Below are positions 16,882 through 23,917 of a DNA stretch of 64,000 bases, one piece after another. Below the pieces are notes generated by a model, which saw only the letters and a list, made by a program, of their open reading frames with translations, was not told the DNA's origin and ran no database searches. The stretch lies in NCBI GenBank assembly GCA_014647935.1, contig BMQD01000001.1, positions 62,001 through 126,000 of the forward strand. The letters run 5' to 3'. How positions within the stretch are numbered: position 1 is the first letter of the stretch; each line of letters opens with the position of its first letter. Source of the DNA: Planomonospora parontospora (GTDB lineage: Bacteria > Actinomycetota > Actinomycetes > Streptosporangiales > Streptosporangiaceae). The position numbers and the translations under genes were made by a program.

Positions 16882-18254
16882 GTGAAGACCACCCCTTCCC
16901 ACCGCAAGATCACCGTGTCCGCCGACGGCCCCGGCCTCATCTCCCACACCGGCGGCCTGCTCCTGCTCGAGACCCTGCGCACCACCGGCCTGGACCAGGC
17001 CCTCTCCGAGCACCTGCAGCCCTGGCGGACCGCCCGCGCGATCCACGACCCCGGCAAGACCATCACCGACCTCGCCCTCCCCTCGCCCTCGGCGGCGACT
17101 GCCTGGCCGACCTCGCCCTGCTGCGCACCCAACCGGAACTGTTCGGCCCCGTCGCCTCCGATCCCACCGTCTCCCGGCTCATCGACCGGCTCGCCGCCGA
17201 CTCCACCCGGGCGTTGAAGGCCATCCGTGCCGCCCGCGCCACCGCTCGTGCCCGCGCCTGGCACCTGGCCGGACCCGCGGCTCCCGGCGCGGACGGCGAG
17301 CTGATCCCGATCGATCTGGACGCCACCATCGTCATCGCCCACTCCGACAAACAGCACGCGGCCCCGACCTGGAAGAAGACCTTCGGCTTCCACCCCTTGA
17401 CCGTCTTCGCCGACCACGGCGCCGCCGGTTCCGGTGAACCCCTGGCCATCATGCTGCGGCCCGGCAACGCCGGCTCCAACACCGCCGCCGACCACATCAC
17501 CGCCGTCCGCCTGGCCCAGGCCCAACTACCGCAACACCTCCGCCGCCAGGTATTGATCCGCACCGACGCCGGCGGTGGCACCCGCCCGTTCCTGTTCTGG
17601 CTGAGCAGGCCCGGCCGATGGCTGAAGTACTCGATCGGCTTCACCCTCACCGACGACATCGGCGCCGCGATCCTCCGCCTCCCGGCCACCGCATGGACAC
17701 CGGCCTACGACGCAGACGGCCAGGTCCGGGCCGGCGCGTGGGTTGCCGAGATCACCGGCATGCTGGAGCTGGCCGACTGGCCGAAGGGCATGCGCGTCAT
17801 CGTCCGCAAAGAACGCCCGCATCCAGGCGCGCAGCTGCGCTTCACCGATATCGACGGGCATCGCTTCACCTGCTTCGTCACCAACACCCGCGGCGGCCAG
17901 CTCGCCGACCTGGAACTGCGCCACCGCCGCCGGGCACGTTGCGAGGACCGCATCCGCTGCGCCAAGGACACCGGCCTGGCCAACCTGCCGCTGCACGACT
18001 TCGCCCAGAACGAGATCTGGTGCGAACTCGTCGCGCTGGCCTGCGAGCTGATCACGTGGATGCAGCTGCTCGCCCTGGACGGGCCGGCCCGCCGATACGA
18101 GCCCAAACGTCTGCGGCTGCGCCTGCTGGCGGTGGCCGGGCGGCTGGTCCGCGGGGGGCGCCGTGTCCGTCTGCGCCTCGCCGCACGCTGGCCCTGGGCT
18201 GATCAGATCGCCACTGCGGTCGCCCGCCTGCAAGCCTTGCCTGCACCGACCTGA
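16882..18254 (+). pseudogene. IS1380-family transposase, frameshifted
   Basis: Translation from GTG 16882 gives the IS1380 N-terminus (KITVSADGPGLISHTGGLLLLE) to about 17079, then continues in another frame from GGDCLADLALLR to the end at 18254. Restoring one base in the CTCGCCCTC-type repeat near 17080 would make the segment LALALALGGDC and a protein of about 458 residues, normal for the family. DDE-type landmarks in the second frame are IPIDLDATIV, DAGGG (about 17570) and the C-terminal YEPKRLRLRLL. The family is not known for programmed frameshifting, so a disabling one-base deletion (or a sequencing error in a repeat) is the simplest reading. Confidence 0.8.
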
Positions 18255-18418
18255 CCAGCGGAAACCCGTGTTCACGACGAGCAGGAGGAATCCAACGGGC
18301 CAGTAGAGCCCCACCCACCCGGCGCGACAGCCGAGTGATTGCGCTGGTCAGGTCGCGAAAACACACCGTAGCCGAACGCTTCAGCCGACCACACGAAGAT
18401 CGTGAAAGATCAAGGCTA

Positions 18419-18602
18419 GTAGGCCTGGCTGGCTGCGGTGGACCGTGCGATCGGCGGGGCCGTCGGTATGAGCTCCGAGGACCTCATCGCCTTCGCTCGG
18501 CTCGCCGACGCCGTGATTACCGGCGAGGCGGACCATCAGGGGTCCAGTGGAGCCGGCTCCCGGAGTGACGCCCGCCACCGGTTCCGGTCCCAGGACCCGG
18601 GC
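18419..18602. other. Spacer between IS and siderophore operon
   Basis: A GC-rich stretch without a supportable gene. A short reading frame encoding MSSEDLIAFARLADAV on + lacks family support. No obvious terminator for the siderophore operon is visible. Confidence 0.3.
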
Positions 18603-19436
18603 TTACTTCGCGCCGCCCGCCCGCCAGTAGCCGCAGAACATGATGTGCTCCTTCGGCACGCCCGCGCCGACCCAGTGGCGGCGCAGGGCGACGGGCAGGG
18701 CCTGCTCGCCCACCACCCAGCCGAAGAACGGCTCGGCCGGCACCGGCAGCTCCCGGGCGGCGGCCAGCGCCGCCCGGCCGGGCACCTCGTGCGGGTCCTC
18801 GCGCGGCAGCCAGGTCACCTCCACCCCGGCGGGCGCGTCGAGGTCCTGCCGGTCCTCCGGGGAGGGCAGCTCGATGAGGGCCCGGCCTTCGGCGTCGCGG
18901 GGGAGTGAGCCGAGGATGGCGGCGGCGGCGGGCAGGCCGGTCTCGTCGGTCACCAGCATGACGCGGCGCGTCCCCACCGGGGGGTTGAAGGTGACGCCCT
19001 CGTCCAGGATCGCTACCTGATCGCCCTAGCGGCAGGTGAGCGCCCAGGTGGAGGCCGGACCTGCGGTCCCCTCCCCGGGCGAGCCGTGCAGCACGAAGTC
19101 CACGTCCAGCTCGGGGCCTCCGGCGCCTCCGGGACGGTAGGCGCGCACCGAGTAGTTGTGCAGGACGGGACGCGAGTGCTTGGGGATGGTGAGGTAGCGG
19201 GCGTAGGACAGCATGGTCAGCTTGCCGGGCAGCCGGGACAGGGAGCCGTCGGAGACCGGGAGGAACAGCCGGAACCACTGGTCGTAGCCCATCGGGGTGA
19301 AGCGGCCGATGTCCCCCTCCCCGAGGGTGACGCGCACGAAGTGGGGAGAGATCCGCTCGCTCCGCAGCACCCGCAGGGTGAGCAGCTCGGAGACCGCGGG
19401 CTTGACGCGCATCGCGTTCACGCTGGACTTCGCCAT
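18603..19436 (-). pseudogene. Siderophore-interacting FAD reductase, in-frame amber
   Basis: The N-terminal half (about 136 residues) has the FAD-binding RPVLHNYSVRAY typical of ViuB/SIP ferric-siderophore reductases. The C-terminal half has the NAD-binding start VMLVTDETGLPAAAAIL and ends FCGYWRAGG. Both halves are in the same frame, separated only by a TAG at 19026-19028 between ALTCR and GDQVAIL, where the family normally has a Pro- or Gln-containing turn. The lesion would remove the reductase half. I chose ATG 19436 because GAGGAG lies just upstream. The intact protein would release iron from imported siderophore in the cytoplasm. It is the last gene of the iron-regulated operon. Confidence 0.82.
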
Positions 19437-19518
19437 GGACACTCCTCGGCCTCGCGGAGGCGATCTCGGATAAGGACGATCTTGGTGGGAATCGTGGTCG
19501 GTGCCCGGAACCGGCCGG

Positions 19519-21591
19519 TCAGCCGTCCGCCTGCGCCCGGGAGCGCCACAGCAGCCAGACGAAGTACGGCGTGCCGAGCAGCGCGGTGACGAGCCCGGCG
19601 GGCACCTGGGCCGGGGCGATGACGGTGCGCCCGAGCGTGTCGGCCAGGCTCACCAGCAGGGCGCCGAGGAGCACGGCCACCGGGAGGACGCGGGCGTGGC
19701 CCGCGCCGACCAGGGCGCGGGCGGCGTGCGGGGCGATCAGGCCGACGAAGCCGACCACGCCCACGGCGGAGACCGCGGTGGCGGTCAGCAGCACCGAGCC
19801 GCCCAGGGCGGCCAGCCGTACCGGTTCCAGGGGGACGCCGAGGACGCGGGGGCTGTCCTCGTCCAGGGAGAGCAGGTCCAGGTCGCGGCGGAGCCAGACG
19901 ATCAGCGGGAGCACCAGGGCCAGGGCCAGCGCGACCGGGATGAGCTGGGCGGGGACGCGGCCGTAGGTGGAACCGGACAGCCAGGTCAGCGCCATGGCGG
20001 TGTTCCAGGGGTCCGCCTTGACGATGATCAGCACGGTGACGGCGGTGCAGGCCGCCTGCACGCCGACGCCGATCAGCACCAGCCGGTCGGAGCTCAGCCC
20101 GCCGCGCCACGACAGCAGGTACACCGCGGCGGAGGCGGCCAGCGCCCCGGCGATGGCCGCCGCGAACATCGGCCAGATCCCGGCGAGCGGTGCGAGGGCC
20201 AGCAGCGAGACGGCGCCCACGCCCGCACCGGCGGTGACGCCGAGCATGCCCGGCTCGGCCAGCGGGTTGCGGCACACCGCCTGGACGGCCGTGCCCGCGG
20301 CGGCCAGCGCGGCGCCGGCGAGTACCGCGGCGAGCACCCGCGGATAGCGCTGGTCGAGCACGAAGGTGAGGCCGCGGCCGGTCCGGCCGTTCAGCCAGTT
20401 GACCAGGTCGCCGCCCAGGATCCAGGTGTCGCCGCCGAGCATGCCGAGGAAGACCGCTCCGGCGAGCAGGACCGCGCAGGCCGTCACCACGGTCAGGAAG
20501 GCGGCGCGCGAGCGGGCCGCGACCCGCACGATCGGCGGCTGGCGGGTCGGCCCGGCGTCCCGGTAGCGGCGGGCCAGCCACACCATCACCGCGGCGCCGA
20601 ACAGCGAGGTGACCACGCCGGGCGGCACGTCCACGCCCGCCTGCCCGCCGAAGACGGCGCGCAGCCCGATGTCGGAGCCGAGGACGACGAGCACGCCGAC
20701 GAGGCCCGCCAGCGGAACCGTCGTCCGGTGGCGGTGCACGCCCGGGAGCAGCCTGACGATCACCGGCGCGCACAGGCCCACGAACCCGATGGGGCCCGCG
20801 ACGGTGACCGCGGCGGCGGCCAGCAGGACGGCCAGGAGCGTGAGCACCAGGCGCAGCCGCCCGACGTTGACGCCGAGCACCGTGGCGGTGTCGTCGCCCA
20901 GGGAGAGGATGTCGAGCCTCGGCCCGGCCAGCACGGCGGCGGCCATGGCCAGCAGGATCAGCGGGCCCAGCTGCGTGACGGCCTCGAGGTCGCTCTGCAC
21001 GAGCGAGCCGCTGCCCCAGGCGAACAGCCCGTTGGTCTCCTCCTCGAAGAGGATCAGCAGCAGGTTGGTGAGCGAGTGGAGCGCCAGCGCGGTCGCCGAG
21101 CCCGCCAGGATCAGCCTGGTCGTGCCGGTCCGGCCGCCCGCGGCGAGCGCCATCACCAGGGCGGCCGCGGCCAGGCCGCCCAGCAGCGCGAGCAGGCCCG
21201 ACATGAACAGCGGCAGCGTCAGGCCGAAGGCCGCCGCCGCGGCGACCGCGAAGTAGGCGCCGGCGCTGACCGCCAGCGTGTCGGGCGAGGCCATGGGGTT
21301 GCGGGAGACGGCCTGCAGCAGCGCGCCCGCCACGCCCAGGGCGACGCCGACGGTGATCCCGGCCAGCAGCCGGGGCAGCCGGGAGGCCAGCAGGATCCGG
21401 GCGGCCTCGCCGTCGGTGTCGCCGAACGGCAGCCGGATCAGGTCGAGCGCGCCGATCGACGACGTGCCCTGCGTCACGTGGACCGCGGCGGCCACGACGA
21501 CCGCCGCCAGCGTCAGGAGGAGCACGCCGGCGCTCCCCAGCCGCCGCAGCGGGGTGGGGGGCGCCGGCGGGGCCTGGAGGGTGGTGCTCAA
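19519..21591 (-). CDS. Fused FecCD-type siderophore permease (FhuB-like)
   Basis: The membrane protein of about 690 residues is made of two FecCD permease domains in tandem (about 1-335 and 350-690), each with around ten helices. Repeated family landmarks are LPRLLAGITVGVALGVAG / YPRVLAAVLAGAALAAAG, RNPMASPDTLAVSAGA / RNPLAEPGMLGVTAGA and GFVGLCAPVIVR / GFVGLIAPHAAR. It forms the whole transmembrane pore in one chain, as FhuB does. The likely start is TTG 21591, which overlaps the TGA of the binding-protein gene (TTGA). The frame stays open further upstream inside that gene but without homology. It works with the lipoprotein and ATPase encoded upstream. Confidence 0.9.
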   Translation of the reverse strand: MSTTLQAPPAPPTPLRRLGSAGVLLLTLAAVVVAAAVHVTQGTSSIGALDLIRLPFGDTDGEAARILLASRLPRLLAGITVGVALGVAGALLQAVSRNPMASPDTLAVSAGAYFAVAAAAAFGLTLPLFMSGLLALLGGLAAAALVMALAAGGRTGTTRLILAGSATALALHSLTNLLLILFEEETNGLFAWGSGSLVQSDLEAVTQLGPLILLAMAAAVLAGPRLDILSLGDDTATVLGVNVGRLRLVLTLLAVLLAAAAVTVAGPIGFVGLCAPVIVRLLPGVHRHRTTVPLAGLVGVLVVLGSDIGLRAVFGGQAGVDVPPGVVTSLFGAAVMVWLARRYRDAGPTRQPPIVRVAARSRAAFLTVVTACAVLLAGAVFLGMLGGDTWILGGDLVNWLNGRTGRGLTFVLDQRYPRVLAAVLAGAALAAAGTAVQAVCRNPLAEPGMLGVTAGAGVGAVSLLALAPLAGIWPMFAAAIAGALAASAAVYLLSWRGGLSSDRLVLIGVGVQAACTAVTVLIIVKADPWNTAMALTWLSGSTYGRVPAQLIPVALALALVLPLIVWLRRDLDLLSLDEDSPRVLGVPLEPVRLAALGGSVLLTATAVSAVGVVGFVGLIAPHAARALVGAGHARVLPVAVLLGALLVSLADTLGRTVIAPAQVPAGLVTALLGTPYFVWLLWRSRAQADG

Positions 21592-22580
21592 CCGGTGTAG
21601 GCCTTCACGAGGGCCTCGGCGTACTGCTTGGAGGACAGCGGCCCGCCGAAGGTCCAGATGCCGTCGGGGAGCTTGACGACCTGCTTCTTCTCGACGAACG
21701 GCAGCTTCTTCCAGATGGCGTTCGAGGCCAGCCCGTCGGCGAAGACGTCGGTGCCGTCGGAGGCGTTGTAGAAGAAGCGGGTGTCGGGGTCCTTCAGCGC
21801 GGTCAGGCCCTCGACGTCGGTGGCGCCCAGGCCCCACACCGGGTCCACCTCGCCCGTCCAGGCGTTGACCAGGCCGAGCTCGGTGGCGACGTCGGAGACC
21901 AGCGCGCCCTTGCCGAACATGCGGATGGAGATCTTGCTGCCGTCCTTCCAGCCGTCGGCCATGGCGAACGGCTTGCCGGCGGCGCCCGCGGCGGCGAGCT
22001 TGCTCTTGCCGTCGGCCAGTGCGGCGTCGAAGTCGGCGAGGAGCTTGTCCGCCTCGGCGGTCTTGCCCAGCGCGGTGGCGATCAGCTTGAGGTCGCTCCG
22101 CATCCGGCCCAGGTTGTCGGTCGCGTCGCTGCCCTTGAAGGTGATGACGGGGACGAACTTCTCCAGCTGCGGCACCAGTGCGGAGTCGCGCTCGGCCTCC
22201 ATGACGACCAGGTCGGGCTGGAGGGCGGCGATGGAGTCGACGCTCGGCTCCTGGCGGGTGCCGACGTCCTTGACCGAGGGGTCGAGCTTGGCCGCGGTCA
22301 CCCAGGTGGCGTAGCCCTTGGTGTCGGCCACCCCGACCGGCATGACGCCGAGGCCGACCACCATCTCGGCCTCGCCCCACTCCAGGGCGACCACCTTGGT
22401 GGCGGGGCGGTCGAGGGTGACCTGCTTGCCGCGGCTGTCGGTCACCGTGACGGGGGCGGCGGAGGCGGGGGCCGTGCCGCCGGAGGCGGCCGGTTCGGGA
22501 GCGGCGGTCTCGGTGGTGCCGCAGGCGGCGAGCACGGCGGCGGCGGCCACGGCCACGAGGGCGGTGCGCAGGGGGTTCAT
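21588..22580 (-). CDS. Ferric-siderophore binding lipoprotein
   Basis: The 330-residue protein has a lipoprotein signal (MNPLRTALVAVAAAAVLAAC, lipid-attachment Cys20), then an Ala/Pro-rich linker and a FecB/FhuD-type periplasmic-binding fold: KVVALEWGEAEMVVGLGVMPVGVAD early and LQPDLVVMEAERDSAL in the first lobe. It captures ferric siderophore outside the membrane and delivers it to the FecCD permease. It ends at the start of the permease gene and begins ten bases after the ATPase gene. Confidence 0.92.
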   Translation of the reverse strand: MNPLRTALVAVAAAAVLAACGTTETAAPEPAASGGTAPASAAPVTVTDSRGKQVTLDRPATKVVALEWGEAEMVVGLGVMPVGVADTKGYATWVTAAKLDPSVKDVGTRQEPSVDSIAALQPDLVVMEAERDSALVPQLEKFVPVITFKGSDATDNLGRMRSDLKLIATALGKTAEADKLLADFDAALADGKSKLAAAGAAGKPFAMADGWKDGSKISIRMFGKGALVSDVATELGLVNAWTGEVDPVWGLGATDVEGLTALKDPDTRFFYNASDGTDVFADGLASNAIWKKLPFVEKKQVVKLPDGIWTFGGPLSSKQYAEALVKAYTG

Positions 22581-22590
22581 GGTGTTCCTG

Positions 22591-23409
22591 TCAGGTTGTG
22601 GCGGGGACGCTTCTGGTGTGCCGGCCGATCGGCCGGGTGGACACCGTCCCCGTCCTCGGGTCGTGCGTGACCTCGATGCGGATGCCGTACACCTCGGTGA
22701 GCAGGTCCTCGGTGAGGACCTCGGCGGGCGGCCCGTCGGCCCGGACGCGGCCTCCGTGCAGCAGGACGACGTGGTCGGCCAGCTCGGCGGCCTGGTTCAG
22801 GTCGTGCAGGACGACGCCGACGGCCACGTCGTGGCCGTCGGCCAGGTCGCGCACCAGATCCAGCAGCTCGATCTGGTAGCGCAGGTCCAGGAAGGTGGTG
22901 GGCTCGTCCAGGAGCAGGACGCCGGTGTCCTGCGCCAGGCAGGTGGCCAGCCACACGCGCTGCAGCTCGCCGCCGGACAGCTCGTCCGCCGCGCGGTCGG
23001 CCATCGCGGTGACGCCGGTGAGCTCCATCGCCCTGGCGACCGCGGCGTCCCCCTCGGGGTCGCCCGCCCGCCACCGGCCCCGGTAGGGGTGCCTGCCGTA
23101 CCCGATGACGTCCCGGACCCGCACGCCGGAGGGCGTGGGGCGGCTCTGCGCCAGCAGCGTGACCCGCTTGGCGAACTCCCGGGCCGACATGTCCAGCGCG
23201 GACACGTCGTCGGCCAGCGTCACCGTGCCCGCCTCCGGCCGGTGCAGCCGGGCCAGCGCCCGCAGCAGGGTGGACTTGCCGCTGCCGTTGGGGCCCACCA
23301 GGGCCGTCACGAGTCCGCGCCGCAGGGTGATGCGGCCGTTCTCGACGACGGTGGCGCCGTGGTAGCCCAGACGCAGGTCGGCTCCGCGCAGCGAGATCTT
23401 CTCGGTCAC
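22591..23409 (-). CDS. Siderophore ABC transporter ATPase (FecE/FhuC-like)
   Basis: The 272-residue ATPase has Walker A GPNGSGKST (39-47), Q-loop LLAQSRPTP, signature ELSGGELQRVWLA, Walker B VLLLDEPTTFLD and the switch histidine in GVVLHDLNQA. It energises the FecCD permease. I chose GTG 23409 rather than the farther TTG 23451 because the iron box (23415-23433) and promoter lie between them and because this gives the usual family length. No Shine-Dalgarno sequence is seen. It is the first gene of the operon. Confidence 0.9.
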   Translation of the reverse strand: MTEKISLRGADLRLGYHGATVVENGRITLRRGLVTALVGPNGSGKSTLLRALARLHRPEAGTVTLADDVSALDMSAREFAKRVTLLAQSRPTPSGVRVRDVIGYGRHPYRGRWRAGDPEGDAAVARAMELTGVTAMADRAADELSGGELQRVWLATCLAQDTGVLLLDEPTTFLDLRYQIELLDLVRDLADGHDVAVGVVLHDLNQAAELADHVVLLHGGRVRADGPPAEVLTEDLLTEVYGIRIEVTHDPRTGTVSTRPIGRHTRSVPATT

Positions 23410-23444
23410 GGAGATTAGGTTAGGCTTACCTAGATAAATGTCAA
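23409..23444 (-). promoter_or_regulatory. Promoter of siderophore operon, probably leaderless
   Basis: On the minus strand TTGACA (23444-23439) is followed after 16 bases by TAACCT (23422-23417). The start codon GTG 23409 lies seven bases after the -10 hexamer, where transcription should begin. The transcript would then be leaderless, explaining the lack of a ribosome site. Confidence 0.6.
23415..23433. promoter_or_regulatory. IdeR/DtxR iron box
   Basis: TTAGGTTAGGCTTACCTAG matches the actinobacterial iron-box consensus at nearly every position. It overlaps the -10 element of the minus-strand promoter and ends six bases from the GTG of the ATPase gene, so iron-loaded IdeR/DmdR would block transcription of the whole siderophore operon. 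Confidence 0.9.
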
Positions 23445-23529
23445 CTTTCAACTATTCGATCATGATTTGCCGGTCCGGCGCCGACCACCGACCCGCCGAC
23501 CATGGGAAGGCCTCCTTTACACTTTTCCG

Positions 23530-23880
23530 GTGACCGAAACCCTGCCGCCGTGTCCCGAATGCTCCAGCGAGTACACCTATGAGATGGGCTCGCTCCTGGT
23601 CTGCCCGGAATGCGCGCACGAGTGGGACCCCGCGGCCGTGTCCGAGGGCACGACCGGTGACGGTGCGATCAGGGACGCGGTCGGCAACGTGCTGGCCGAC
23701 GGGGACACGGTCACGGTGGTCAAGAGCCTCAAGGTCAAGGGCAGCGCCACCGGGATCAGGGCCGGCACCAAGGTGCGCAACATCCGCCTGGTGAACGGCG
23801 TGGACGGCCATGACATCGACTGCAGGATCGACGGCATCGGCGCCATGCAGCTCAAGTCCAGCGTGGTGAAGAAGGCCTGA
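23530..23880 (+). CDS. PhnA/YjdM-type zinc-ribbon protein
   Basis: The 116-residue protein starts at GTG 23530. It opens with a zinc ribbon CPECSSEYTYEMGSLLVCPEC (two CPEC knuckles) and continues with DAVGNVLADGDTVTVVKSLKVKG and VNGVDGHDIDCRIDG, the conserved PhnA C-terminal beta domain. Despite the historical name ('alkylphosphonate utilization'), the family has no proven role in phosphonate breakdown, and no phn genes are nearby. It is a monocistronic gene between oppositely directed neighbours. Confidence 0.88.
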   Translation: MTETLPPCPECSSEYTYEMGSLLVCPECAHEWDPAAVSEGTTGDGAIRDAVGNVLADGDTVTVVKSLKVKGSATGIRAGTKVRNIRLVNGVDGHDIDCRIDGIGAMQLKSSVVKKA

Positions 23881-23917
23881 GCCGGAGTGCTCCCGGTGAC
23901 GGGAGGCACCCCGTCCC

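Larger units (their letters stand above)
16757..18418 (+). mobile_element. IS1380-family insertion sequence (degenerate)
   Basis: The element of about 1.66 kb is bounded by imperfect terminal inverted repeats: 16757-16774 and, inverted, 18401-18418, with consensus TAGCCTYGRWCTTTCACG (about 15 of 18 matching). It contains one transposase reading direction. Short TAG-containing flanks (TTAG left, CTAG right) could be a decayed 4-base target duplication. It separates the low-GC Dnd island from the high-GC siderophore operon, so it may mark one edge of the island. Confidence 0.7.

Noticed and set aside
16882-17217. Programmed frameshifting in the IS transposase
   Set aside because: IS1380-type elements use one continuous frame. 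The shift is explained by loss of a single base in a short repeat and no slippery heptamer plus stimulator is apparent.
19026-19028. Recoding of the amber codon in the SIP gene
   Set aside because: No downstream stem-loop or pyrrolysine context is seen and the family does not use recoding. Mutation or sequencing error is simpler.
19501-21600. A 699-codon frame on + opposite the FecCD permease
   Set aside because: Composition is Gly/Gln/Asp/Arg-rich with no domain, while the minus strand encodes two clear permease domains.
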